A stretch of 64,000 bases of DNA from UBA1845 sp002338715 (GTDB lineage Bacteria; Planctomycetota; Phycisphaerae; UBA1845), in the NCBI GenBank assembly GCA_035344155.1, contig DAORAL010000004.1, forward strand, positions 128,471 to 192,470, written 5' to 3'. Below are positions 35,459 to 43,699 of this stretch, one piece after another. Below the pieces are notes generated by a model. That model made no database searches. It saw nothing but the letters and a program-made list of their open reading frames with translations, and had not been told where the DNA came from. Numbering within the stretch: position 1 is the stretch's first letter; each line of letters opens with the position of its first letter. A program made the translations under genes and the position numbers.

Positions 35459-36081
35459 CGCAAAGTGGACTCTTCTTCCATTTTCGAGTCTGAATATGCA
35501 ATCCGCTCGCCTTGTCGCTGATAGGCTTCTTCTAGTATTTCTTCGCGTGTCCTAAATAGATCTTCGGCCGGTATCCCCAGAATGTCGAGCAAGCGAGTTT
35601 CTGCATCATTCATCGACTCCAGGTTTCCATCAGCCAGAATGTGTTGGATATCCAATTCGTCGCACCTCAAAGCGTGGCAGACGAGAATCGTTCGATGACA
35701 AGTCAGAGGGTCTTTTTCCGCGCACATCAACGCAATTCGGCTGTTCGCAATGCCTGATCTAATTCTGGATAGGCCAGCGACAAACGCGGGTGATTTTGCG
35801 ATTAATTCGTAACGGGCCTTACCATCCAAATAGCACTCGCGTTCGCTTCGACGTGCTCCAAGCTCGGTACCGAGAAACACATAATGGATCCCGGCAAGCT
35901 TCAACGATGCCTGCAGAGATTCGCGATTGAAGTGCGGTGTAAAGCGTCCGTACGGTTGCGAACGAACATCTGCCACCGCCGAAATTCGATGACGTTCGAG
36001 AAGGCTAAGGAATTCAGACAACTCATGCGTCGAATGCCCGACCGTGAAGAGGGTTTTGGTGAAATTGTTGTTTCTGATCAT
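35455..36081 (-). CDS. DUF488 family protein, second copy with longer tail
   Basis: The 208-residue product has TLFTVGHSTHELSEFLSLLERHRISAVADVR, GIHYVFLGTELGARR and IALMCAEKDPLTCHRTILVCHAL, the full DUF488 set. After the CAEKDPLTCHR block it has about 70 additional residues rich in acidic and helical stretches (NLESMNDAETRLLDILGIPAEDLFRT). Its start codon overlaps the stop of the dual-OB gene and its stop overlaps the shorter DUF488 gene, so the three are translated together. The two DUF488 copies could form a heterodimer; that is inference. Nucleotide composition is AT-richer than surrounding conserved genes. Confidence 0.88.
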   Translation of the reverse strand: MIRNNNFTKTLFTVGHSTHELSEFLSLLERHRISAVADVRSQPYGRFTPHFNRESLQASLKLAGIHYVFLGTELGARRSERECYLDGKARYELIAKSPAFVAGLSRIRSGIANSRIALMCAEKDPLTCHRTILVCHALRCDELDIQHILADGNLESMNDAETRLLDILGIPAEDLFRTREEILEEAYQRQGERIAYSDSKMEEESTLR

Positions 36082-36791
36082 GGCAAATCCAATACCGTGG
36101 CGACTACCTTATAATGATAGCCATCAAATGGTGGTGTCAAGCTCACGCAAATAAGGCACCTGTCGCCATTTGGAGGGGTAAAAACCAGTGCTGCCTCTCC
36201 TTCACCGGGGTGATTGGAGCAGAATTTCTGCGTAAAGACTGGATCGGTGATTGACAAAGAATAATGTGTCCCAGCATATGTGAAAACCGCCTTGGTGAAT
36301 CGGCGGACATGGTCGAGCCAGGGCGGTTTGTCGCTCCACATTCGGATTTGAAACTCTTCGGGCCGTACGACTACCAGCGAACTCTGCGGCTTGCGAAGCG
36401 CCTGGTCATCAACGCTGATGCGGTCGACGCGGGCCCCCTGTACCAACCATAGGTCTTTCGGTGACTCTTCGACAATGGCTATATGTCTAGGGTCTACTGA
36501 TTTGACGAAATGCCAACTCTTTTCATCATCGATTAACCAATTCTCAGGTTGCCCCGGACCCGGGCTGATTGACGAAAACTCCAAATCCGCAATATCGAGA
36601 ACGCTGGCTTCAACCCCATTGGGGTAGTGATAATGGTTTGGCAGCAATTCGCCTTCGGACAGTCGACTGATCGGTCTGATCCATTCACCGAGTCGCCTTT
36701 TCACTCCGTCGTCGAGGATCTCTCGGCCCGCAACGCATCGAGCGTTCTTCTTGATGGAGTTGGCAAGAATCAGAATTCGCTTTGTTGTCAT
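36078..36791 (-). CDS. Dual-OB-domain-like protein leading a DUF488 operon
   Basis: The 237-residue product starts RILILANSIKKNARCVAGREI and has a conserved-looking block GEWIRPISRLSEGEL, then a second beta-rich half (HYSLSITDPVFTQKF, EAALVFTPPNGDRCLICVSLTPP). I recall proteins annotated as dual-OB-domain with this N-terminus (KRILILANSxKxxxRCVAG) near DUF488 genes, but cannot verify it here. OB folds usually bind nucleic acids or nucleotides. Its ATGA overlap with the following DUF488 gene marks it as first gene of the operon. The function of this trio is not established; a nucleic-acid modification or defence role is a hypothesis. Confidence 0.75.
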   Translation of the reverse strand: MTTKRILILANSIKKNARCVAGREILDDGVKRRLGEWIRPISRLSEGELLPNHYHYPNGVEASVLDIADLEFSSISPGPGQPENWLIDDEKSWHFVKSVDPRHIAIVEESPKDLWLVQGARVDRISVDDQALRKPQSSLVVVRPEEFQIRMWSDKPPWLDHVRRFTKAVFTYAGTHYSLSITDPVFTQKFCSNHPGEGEAALVFTPPNGDRCLICVSLTPPFDGYHYKVVATVLDLP

Positions 36792-36877
36792 CTTTAGGTC
36801 CAGTCAAATCTGTTCTTAACGCGCACCTATTGACATCTTGCTATGCGATATGTTGTTCTTCCATGAACATGATCAAT

Positions 36878-37222
36878 TCACTTGGCTTTGTACCGATCCC
36901 GGTCGGCGAAGTAGTCGATGACTCGGACTCTTGTCAGGAACGTTGCGCTGTGGACGACGCCGGCTGGGATGTGGTATGAGTCGCCGGGGCCGTATTCCTT
37001 TTCGATGCCGCCGATCGTCAGTTTCATCCGCCCCTCCAGCACGACGCCCCATTGTTCGCCATGGCTATGCGGTTTGACTTCGCCGATCGGTTCGATGTCA
37101 AAGAAGCAGACCTGGTGATTCTCCGCTTGGGAAATCCAGGCGCGCACACCCGGAAACGGAATGTCAGCTTCGGGGAGGCTTAAGATTGCGTCTGGATAGA
37201 ATTGATCGTGCATGTTTTTCAT
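36878..37222 (-). CDS. Small cupin-domain protein
   Basis: The 114-residue single-domain cupin has the metal-binding motif HSHGEQWGVVLEGRM (G-x5-H-x-H-x3,4-E type) and the second motif GDSYHIPAGVVHSA. This pattern fits small dioxygenase-like or sugar-binding cupins. The start is 37222, or Met4 shortly after. Small cupins of this length often act as metal-dependent isomerases or sensors, but no substrate can be named. It sits between the dual-OB operon and a large unknown gene, all on the minus strand, with gaps of about 86 bp on each side. Confidence 0.85.
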   Translation of the reverse strand: MKNMHDQFYPDAILSLPEADIPFPGVRAWISQAENHQVCFFDIEPIGEVKPHSHGEQWGVVLEGRMKLTIGGIEKEYGPGDSYHIPAGVVHSATFLTRVRVIDYFADRDRYKAK

Positions 37223-37308
37223 TTCGCTTGTGAATCTTGATCCATCACTTGACCTTATGGCAACGCTGACGGCGCGGGTATCGGCACGTATTTTCCATTC
37301 GCGCCCGC

Positions 37309-39138
37309 TTATTCCACAGGCAGAATAGCCGCACTCATCTTTGTTTCAATTTCTTGCGCGAGCTTAATGCGTTCAAGTCCGTCGGCTTCGCGTTTCTGCA
37401 TGTATTCCATCCATGCACGCCTGAAACTGTAGTAATCAATAGTCGTCGCCTTGCCATTGTGCGACAACAGGCACAGAAAATCTGAAACGAAATTCAATTC
37501 CGGTTCATTGCCGGGTGTTTCCATCCAGTTTGCGGACGAGTCACAAGCCGCCAAGCCAAACAATGGGCCACTCTCGCCAATTTCGACGACTTGATCGGTA
37601 TCCAACAAGTAAAGCTTGCACGATCGCTCCTCAAGTTGATCCGCTTGGTTGATCAAATACTCCGGCCAAGTCAAATCGCTCTCTAATTTTGAATAATCAA
37701 GATACATTCTTGCGACCGTTGCATTGACCAATTTCGGCTCGAAAGCCCAAATGCCCATGTTGCTAAACATGATGACGTCGCGATCTGAATTAGATCGTTC
37801 AGATTCCGGCTTCGCCATGAGGCGTCTGATTGTGGAATGCAATTGATTCAGTTGCTTCGTCGTTTCATCTTCCGATTCGCTGACATCCCTGATTCTACAT
37901 AACTCCATTCGTTTCAAGTAGTCATCCACATTGATCAATTGCGTTTGGGCTGCACGGGCAATCAATTCGTCATCTGATTGCGCTAGTGATTCGAGTCGAT
38001 CTCTCCATGATTTGATGTTGCCGCCGCTCTTTGATCGCTGTGCGATAATTGCGACGATTAGTTGTTTCTGTGTTTCGGTCGTTCTGTTGTCCAAGAGCAG
38101 TGACTCGAGGTCACGCTCACTCGGGAATGGCCGCAAACCCGGCTGAAGCGCTTTGCGAAGATACGCATCCAGAAGGACCGGGTCTTTTGATGTCAGTGCG
38201 AATTGGGTCAGCCCTCTGTCGAACTCAAAACCTGCGGCCATGGCAGAGCGCTTGGTTTCTGAGAGGTCCTTCGATTGAAGCAACTTGATTAGTTGGTGCT
38301 GATTGCGAACCACACTGGACCACTTGTGCTTAGACCTCGCGACATCCGAATCCGGCATGCAGCGAATGAGCGCAATCAGTTGATCGCTTGCTAATCCGTA
38401 CTGCCGCGAAGAACTGTCGTGGAACAGGCCGTCGAGAATCGCGCGGGCGAGCGGCGATTCCCCTGCACCACAGATAGCCGCAATGAATTTCGACATTAAA
38501 TCATGCTGCGGTGATGCGATCGTCAATTGAATGATCTCTGATCGGCAGTTCTCGTCGGGACAGCGGCCAAGATGCTCAACGGCGAAGGCCACAAGTTCGT
38601 CTTGACGCGTTCGATCGCCTCCCCGCAAGAGTGCCTTTGCGTAGGCTTCCATGAGTTCCTGGCAAGGTAACGAAACATTCCTAAGTGAATTGAGTACGAC
38701 GTCTGAAACTTGGGAATCACTGATTTCTGGGAAGTACTCTTCACCGATTGCATCAGCAAACTGGCGACGCATCAACTTATCTTCGCTGGTCAATCGCAGC
38801 CAATGCTCTTTAAGTTCGGTATAGTTTTCCGTTTTGGCGGATTCGGTCCGTTGCCCGTAGTTGGCGCGGAGTGCAGTTTCCACGTATTTGAGTGACCATT
38901 GAAACAGTGTGTCCTCGTCAATGTCACCTACTTCCGGATACTGCTGTCGAAAGCGTTTGATTCGCAACTTACTCGTACGCCCGAACGGGTCCTCCGGCAT
39001 TTCAACAAAACTGTCAAACGCACTTTTCAGAAGCGATTCGTCGACTTTGGTCTGAGCGGAGGATGGCTGCCCCTTGGCAGATTGTGCAAGGCATGCCATT
39101 AGGATGAGGAGCAAGGTTGTGTTCACAATTCGTTTCAT
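37309..39138 (-). CDS. Exported protein of unknown function
   Basis: The 609-residue product has a signal peptide (NTTLLLILMACLAQSAKG). The rest is mostly alpha-helical and soluble, with repeated short helical pairs such as LMEAYAKALLRGGDRTRQDELVAFAVEHLG and LIQLIRCMPDSD-like stretches, consistent with a helical-repeat scaffold. No enzyme motif is visible. The ending contains SDFLCLLSHNGKATTIDYYSFRRAWMEYMQKREADG. Codon use is AT-richer than in nearby conserved genes. It may be a periplasmic or surface protein of narrow distribution. Confidence 0.7.
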   Translation of the reverse strand: MKRIVNTTLLLILMACLAQSAKGQPSSAQTKVDESLLKSAFDSFVEMPEDPFGRTSKLRIKRFRQQYPEVGDIDEDTLFQWSLKYVETALRANYGQRTESAKTENYTELKEHWLRLTSEDKLMRRQFADAIGEEYFPEISDSQVSDVVLNSLRNVSLPCQELMEAYAKALLRGGDRTRQDELVAFAVEHLGRCPDENCRSEIIQLTIASPQHDLMSKFIAAICGAGESPLARAILDGLFHDSSSRQYGLASDQLIALIRCMPDSDVARSKHKWSSVVRNQHQLIKLLQSKDLSETKRSAMAAGFEFDRGLTQFALTSKDPVLLDAYLRKALQPGLRPFPSERDLESLLLDNRTTETQKQLIVAIIAQRSKSGGNIKSWRDRLESLAQSDDELIARAAQTQLINVDDYLKRMELCRIRDVSESEDETTKQLNQLHSTIRRLMAKPESERSNSDRDVIMFSNMGIWAFEPKLVNATVARMYLDYSKLESDLTWPEYLINQADQLEERSCKLYLLDTDQVVEIGESGPLFGLAACDSSANWMETPGNEPELNFVSDFLCLLSHNGKATTIDYYSFRRAWMEYMQKREADGLERIKLAQEIETKMSAAILPVE

Positions 39139-39268
39139 GTCTTCACGAACGCTTTGTGAGGCTGGCTAGTTTAGTCGGTACAATCGCTTGATCGTACCCT
39201 CAGATCTTAGGTCGATATACGATCGTATGCCTACATGTTTTACTTTCTCTCCGACAAAAACCCAGACA

Positions 39269-39664
39269 TCAAGCGAAGTAACCGATACTTGTCGCGATGA
39301 TGCCCAGGCCGATGACGATGATTGACAGCAAAAGCGCCAGTTGAGCCCACCTTTCGGTTCGTTTGTAGTTGGCCAGGGCGTACCATGAAAAGAACGCAGA
39401 GCCCATTCCGATCTTCATTGCCACCACACCGCACACGTGCCACGCCTTGGTGTACGATTGGCTCAATCCCCACAACGCATCGCCGGGGAATCGGTCGAAC
39501 GGCAAGTACACGCGCCAGAGGCATATGTTGACGATGGCGATCGTGTAAAACGCAAGCGGTACGCAGTAACCGAAAAGGAAGACGATGTGGTCGGGATCTT
39601 TGAGGTGGTCGGAGTCTGGTCCGCCGGAGTCGTCGCTTGTGAACCATCCAAAGTAACGCGACAT
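39269..39664 (-). CDS. Small multi-pass membrane protein
   Basis: The likely start is the ATG at 39664 (MSRYFGWFTSDDSGG, 131 residues); a GTG at 39739 would add 25. Three hydrophobic segments are visible: IVFLFGYCVPLAFYTIAIVNI, HVCGVVAMKIGMGSAFFSWYALA and WAQLALLLSIIVIGLGIIATSIG. The N-terminus has an acidic D-S-D-H-L-K-D-P-D-H run. No family recognised. It lies 170 bp before the HEAT-repeat gene on the opposite strand. Overlapping frames on the same strand are longer but look non-coding. Confidence 0.6.
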   Translation of the reverse strand: MSRYFGWFTSDDSGGPDSDHLKDPDHIVFLFGYCVPLAFYTIAIVNICLWRVYLPFDRFPGDALWGLSQSYTKAWHVCGVVAMKIGMGSAFFSWYALANYKRTERWAQLALLLSIIVIGLGIIATSIGYFA

Positions 39665-39834
39665 GCCTAGACCTATCCGAAAACCCAACCGTTCGACGTT
39701 TTGATCGCCTCCGAATACCGAGTGGGACCGAAGCGCCACTGACCGGCCTACGATGGATTATAGCCAACCCCTTCCCCGTGGCTGAAAACGGCGTTTTCAC
39801 AAGCCGCAGGGGCGTTTGGTCCGATATATTCCTA

Positions 39835-41772
39835 ATGCCTGCGCTTGATCTGAAAACCCTGCCACCGATCTACGCGGAGTTGGCCCGCACGAAGAATACG
39901 GCTGCGGACGCTGCCCTCGTCGAGGGGATCGCCCACATGGAGCCGCCGTTTCAGGCGATCGCGCTGAGCGTCCTTCTTCATCGCGAAAACGACGGACCGT
40001 TGGCGCAGGTTGTGGCCATGTATTCCAAAGCCGACCCTTCGTTTCGGTCGCTCTTGATCGAACACGCCGACAAGTTGGCGGGCGGTATTCGCGTGGCGAT
40101 GACGCATTCCTTGTTTGATTCGCGAAGGTCAGCCGTCGAACTCATTCGCGATAGCCAGCACGGCAAGTCGGCGTACCTGTTGAGCGAAGCCCTGACGCAT
40201 TCGTGCCATCACACGGCCAGTCTTGCGGCTGGCGTGCTCTTGGAGTTGGCTGAAAATGTCGCAGCCGACTCGACCCCATGGGCGTCATCCTCGAAACCCA
40301 AACCGCACGGTCAGTTGGAATACGTTTCGTCTGCCGTCGTGCGGAGTCTGACCAGTTGGTCGCTGCATTTTCGAAACGAAGTGGTGCTGGCTGCGATCCT
40401 GCTCGCCGATTCGATCGAAGACGAACTGTTCAAGTTGGCCGACGATGTTCGCTCGCCGATTTCGCGTGCGCTGAACAATGCGGTGGCCGGTGCGCAGGAC
40501 CCGCGCCTGGTTGGATATTGCGTGCGGGCATTGCGGTGTGCGCCGCTTCGTGAAGCCGCGATCAAATGCCTGGCCAACATGTCAAGCCCCGCGGCAGAGG
40601 CAGCGATGGCCGATCATGCATGGCTCCTGCTCGACCCGGAAATCCGCCGGGCGTGCTCGAAGATCGTCAAAGGACCGGGAATCGATCACGACAGTCACGA
40701 TCTTCGCGTGCGCAGTCCCAACCGCAAACGCGCGCTGGTTCGCATGATTGCAGCCGCCGGCGGAAAGTCGGGTGGGAAAGCCGATCGGCTTAGCGAATTG
40801 GCACTGGGTGTCGATCCGACAGCGATGCGCGCCGCGTTTTGGAAGCTGGTTCTAAACGATTACGAAAGGAGCGAGGCAACGTTGCAGGCGATCGCCTCCC
40901 GTGGTCGCAGCACGTACTCCCAGTTGGCCGCAATGGAACTGCGCCGGAGAAGGGGTAAACGGCTGGCACCCGATGGTAAACACAAAGAACACACGCCTGC
41001 CCAGCCCCTCAAGCCAACTCAGCCGAAGCATGGGTCAGACAGTGCCTTCGAGCCATTCTGGTTGGAGTGCGATGCGCTCGATGCCCCACAGCGCAAAGAA
41101 CTGGCCCGCAAGGTTGCCGATGGCTTGCCCGGATTCGACCAACACCTGCGCAACAAGTGGAATCCTGAAGACACCGATTCGCAGATTCGCGTACTTAAAA
41201 TCGTCGAAGATGTTGGCCACATCCCGGGGTTTCAGACGGAGATTCACGAAGCCGCAGAGTCGCAGAATGTCGTCCTGCGGAGCATGGCCGTCCGACTGCT
41301 GGGTATGTTTGGCGACGCCAAGAGTCATCGCCTGATTCGGCGGGCGCTCGACGACACCGACAGCCGGGTGCAGGCCAACGCGGTCGAATCGTATGCCAAA
41401 AGCTCGCAGGCCCACAGCGCCCCAACCGAAGCCGCGACGCAACTTCGGCAGATGGTCAACGCCAAGAGCAATCGTGTGCGGGCGAATGCGATCATGGCCC
41501 TCCTGCAAATGCGTGTGCGCGACGGGGCCGAGTCGCTGCTCAAGATGCTCAACAGTCCGTCAAGCGGGCATCGCACGAGCGCGCTTTGGGTGGTCGAGCA
41601 TTTGAATCTGGCGCTGATGATGGAGCGGTTGATGACGCTTGCAGAAAGCGATCCAGACATTCGCGTCAAACGCCGGGCCCAACGCATCGCCGAGAAGTTT
41701 CATTTTCAAGAGCACCAGCGCATGATGTCCGGTGAATCAAAGTCATCGACGCAGCAAGGAGCAGTCCATTGA
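39835..41772 (+). CDS. HEAT-repeat protein
   Basis: The product from the ATG at 39835 has 645 residues. It consists mainly of HEAT/armadillo-like helical repeats, e.g. VVLRSMAVRLLGMFGDAKSHRLIRRALDDTDSRVQANAVESYA and RVRANAIMALLQMRVRDGAESLLKML. A polar linker (GKRLAPDGKHKEHTPAQPLKPTQPKHGSD) at about 380-410 divides it in two. No signal peptide or transmembrane helix is seen, so it is probably cytoplasmic. HEAT repeats bind proteins; a scaffold for the adjacent membrane protein is inferred because the stop overlaps the TTG start of that gene. Confidence 0.85.
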   Translation: MPALDLKTLPPIYAELARTKNTAADAALVEGIAHMEPPFQAIALSVLLHRENDGPLAQVVAMYSKADPSFRSLLIEHADKLAGGIRVAMTHSLFDSRRSAVELIRDSQHGKSAYLLSEALTHSCHHTASLAAGVLLELAENVAADSTPWASSSKPKPHGQLEYVSSAVVRSLTSWSLHFRNEVVLAAILLADSIEDELFKLADDVRSPISRALNNAVAGAQDPRLVGYCVRALRCAPLREAAIKCLANMSSPAAEAAMADHAWLLLDPEIRRACSKIVKGPGIDHDSHDLRVRSPNRKRALVRMIAAAGGKSGGKADRLSELALGVDPTAMRAAFWKLVLNDYERSEATLQAIASRGRSTYSQLAAMELRRRRGKRLAPDGKHKEHTPAQPLKPTQPKHGSDSAFEPFWLECDALDAPQRKELARKVADGLPGFDQHLRNKWNPEDTDSQIRVLKIVEDVGHIPGFQTEIHEAAESQNVVLRSMAVRLLGMFGDAKSHRLIRRALDDTDSRVQANAVESYAKSSQAHSAPTEAATQLRQMVNAKSNRVRANAIMALLQMRVRDGAESLLKMLNSPSSGHRTSALWVVEHLNLALMMERLMTLAESDPDIRVKRRAQRIAEKFHFQEHQRMMSGESKSSTQQGAVH

Positions 41773-42203
41773 TCCTCGCTCAGTTTAGTGTAGCCGCGAA
41801 TGAGTCGATCGCGCCGATTGACCGACTCCATGGCATCCGTGATCGGTTCGCCACCGGTGGATCGATTGCGGATTTCATCCTGGCGATCACAGTGATTCTT
41901 GTCGGGATGGCATTGTTGTATGGTGTGATGCGGTGGGGCCTTCAGCGCCGACGCGGGGCGATCTATAGCCCGCGGAAGATGTTCGACAAGGCCCTGCGGA
42001 CGATGAACCTGCGCGTCGAAGACCGCGATCTTGTCCGCAAAATCGCCCGCGAGCTGCGCCTTCCGCATCCCACCGTACTCCTGCTGAGCCCGCAACTGCT
42101 CAACCTCTACGGCAACCAATGGATGAGCGCCACAAAAAACGTCACCGAATCGCAGCGCGAAAAGATCGACAACCTCTCCAGCCATCTCTTTGGCAAGCGC
42201 TAA
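41769..42203 (+). CDS. Small single-pass membrane protein coupled to the HEAT protein
   Basis: The TTG at 41769 overlaps the TGA of the HEAT-repeat gene, so translation is probably coupled. The 144-residue product has one strong transmembrane helix (IADFILAITVILVGMALLYGVMRW) near the N-terminus. A cytoplasmic domain follows with RRGAIYSPRKMFDKALRTMNL and RDLVRKIARELRLPHPTVLLLSP. The later part resembles a small helical module. No known family identified. Pairing with a HEAT scaffold suggests a membrane-anchored complex, but its job is unknown. Confidence 0.75.
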   Translation: MILAQFSVAANESIAPIDRLHGIRDRFATGGSIADFILAITVILVGMALLYGVMRWGLQRRRGAIYSPRKMFDKALRTMNLRVEDRDLVRKIARELRLPHPTVLLLSPQLLNLYGNQWMSATKNVTESQREKIDNLSSHLFGKR

Positions 42204-42233
42204 ACCTAGCCATCCAAAATCAATGCAACAACC

Positions 42234-42256
42234 GTGCCACTGCTCTGTGAGCAGTG
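42234..42256 (+). repeat. Single CACTGCTC hairpin
   Basis: GTGC plus CACTGCTC-TGT-GAGCAGTG matches both arms of the pair at 31776-31850. It lies just downstream of the small membrane protein gene. Confidence 0.7.
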
Positions 42257-42307
42257 TATTAACGTAGCCTCGGTTTTCTCGCCCCTGGTCTTTGGCAAAC
42301 ATCACAG

Positions 42308-42336
42308 TTGACCGGCGGCGGTTTCAGCGCAAAATA
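42308..42336 (+). promoter_or_regulatory. Possible promoter before the SecD-like lipoprotein gene
   Basis: TTGACC and AAAATA are 17 bases apart, about 58 bases before the start at 42394. The -35 is good and the -10 is weak. Confidence 0.4.
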
Positions 42337-42393
42337 TTTGCGAACGGCTGTTCGGGCCTTTGTTTTAAATGACCAACCTGTGGGAGGTGTCTG

Positions 42394-42915
42394 ATGTTTT
42401 TGAATCGATTTGCTTATCGTCGTGTTGCGGCGTTTTCGTTGGCTTTCATGTTGGGCGTGGCGATGCTGGCCGGGTGTTCGCAAACCGCATCGAATCCGAA
42501 AGTCGATCCCTCCAAGTTCGCGCTCTACGAGCATCCCATCGAGATGCGGTTTCACTTCGCCACCGACAAGCCGACCGAAGGTTACATGAAAGTCACCGAC
42601 CCGGATGGCCGAACAGCCTATGTCGAACCGATCCCGCTCTTGACCGAGCAGGACGTGCAATCGGCCATGGCCCAGCGCGATACGCAGGATCGTCCGTGCG
42701 TCATGGTTACGTTCAAGGATGCTGCCGGCGCGCGGCTCAAGGCGATTACAGCCGACAGCATCGGCGAGAAAATGGCGATTTTCGTGGACGACGAATTGGT
42801 GTCCTGCCCAAAGATTATGTCGGCGATCGGCAGCCGCGCACAAATCTCCGGCGACTTCACCGAGGAGCGCGCCCAGGAGATTGCGTCGCTGTTGAATACG
42901 CATCCCAATCGGTAG
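42394..42915 (+). CDS. Lipoprotein resembling a SecD periplasmic head segment
   Basis: The 173-residue product has a lipobox (MLAGC, Cys about 28). The C-terminal 75 residues read MVTFKDAAGARLKAITADSIGEKMAIFVDDELVSCPKI...ISGDFTEERAQEIASLLN. This pattern matches the head subdomain of SecD (vxv.Fd..Ga..f...T..n.G..lAivlDg.v...P.i...I..g.a.isG.Ft...A..la). Full SecD is a six-pass protein; here only the lipid-anchored head is present. It might act in protein export or be a repurposed fold; the start is secure from GGGAGG at 42381. Role inferred from fold only. Confidence 0.8.
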   Translation: MFLNRFAYRRVAAFSLAFMLGVAMLAGCSQTASNPKVDPSKFALYEHPIEMRFHFATDKPTEGYMKVTDPDGRTAYVEPIPLLTEQDVQSAMAQRDTQDRPCVMVTFKDAAGARLKAITADSIGEKMAIFVDDELVSCPKIMSAIGSRAQISGDFTEERAQEIASLLNTHPNR

Positions 42916-42925
42916 AACCGCATCA

Positions 42926-43678
42926 TCAGGCACTTGCGATGACGGCGATACAAAACTGGAAGTAAAGGAAACCGGTGATTGCAAGAGCCATGATGTACAG
43001 GTAGACGTGTACGCCCCGAGTCTTCGGGCCGATGAAGTACATCAATATGGCAGATAATCCCAGAACTATTGGAGCGATTTCTCCCAAGGCCACGTAAACA
43101 GGGATCCCGCCAAGATGTTTGCCCAGTTTGTGTGCCGCGACAGACCAGAAGAGCCCAACGCAGTAGATCGCAAATGAAGCAAACATCAGATGCTCGCCTC
43201 GCAAGTGGAAACCTTGCTGGGCGGCAAGCGTTCGCTTGATCGGGTGTCCGCACTCCGGGCAGTTACCGCCAGCCGTCAAGCCGCGAAGGTTGTAACCACA
43301 CGCGTTGCATTCCGTGTCATCGGTGATTTCAGCCGCCATCGCCTTCGGATTTGTGATTCTCGCGTATGCGGTCGAACTGGCGGCCAAGTCCTCGGTTGCA
43401 ATCCGACCCAGCTTGTGGCGAACGTACAGCATCAACATCGACAGGATGCACAACCCCTTCCAGCACAGCAGCCACCAAGGCCGCCACCACGCACCCGTCT
43501 GCGTTTCGACAACGTCGGACACGCCAAACAGCACGAACACAATGGCGGCAGCAAACGCACGTTTGTGGAAGGGGGACTTCGTCAGCGCAAAACAGGCGAA
43601 CGCGATTCCTATCGCGATCCAGACGCCTGCCTCCACAAAGTTGGCCGTCTTGAAGAACGAGTTGGTCTGTAGATTCAT
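42926..43678 (-). CDS. Membrane protein with CGYNLRGL...CPECG zinc ribbon
   Basis: The 250-residue product has two or three N-terminal transmembrane helices (GVWIAIGIAFACFALT, AFAAAIVFVLFGVSD). It then has a cytosolic zinc ribbon (ECNACGYNLRGLTAGGNCPECGHPIKRT) and four more helices. CxxCGYNLRGL...CPECG is, in my recollection, a recurrent motif in planctomycetal proteins. No catalytic domain is evident. The minus-strand gene ends 10 bp from the SecD-like gene end, so the two converge. The upstream lipoprotein gene ends 21 bp before its start, suggesting co-transcription. Confidence 0.8.
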   Translation of the reverse strand: MNLQTNSFFKTANFVEAGVWIAIGIAFACFALTKSPFHKRAFAAAIVFVLFGVSDVVETQTGAWWRPWWLLCWKGLCILSMLMLYVRHKLGRIATEDLAASSTAYARITNPKAMAAEITDDTECNACGYNLRGLTAGGNCPECGHPIKRTLAAQQGFHLRGEHLMFASFAIYCVGLFWSVAAHKLGKHLGGIPVYVALGEIAPIVLGLSAILMYFIGPKTRGVHVYLYIMALAITGFLYFQFCIAVIASA

Positions 43679-43699
43679 GATCGAATTGCAGCAGCATTC

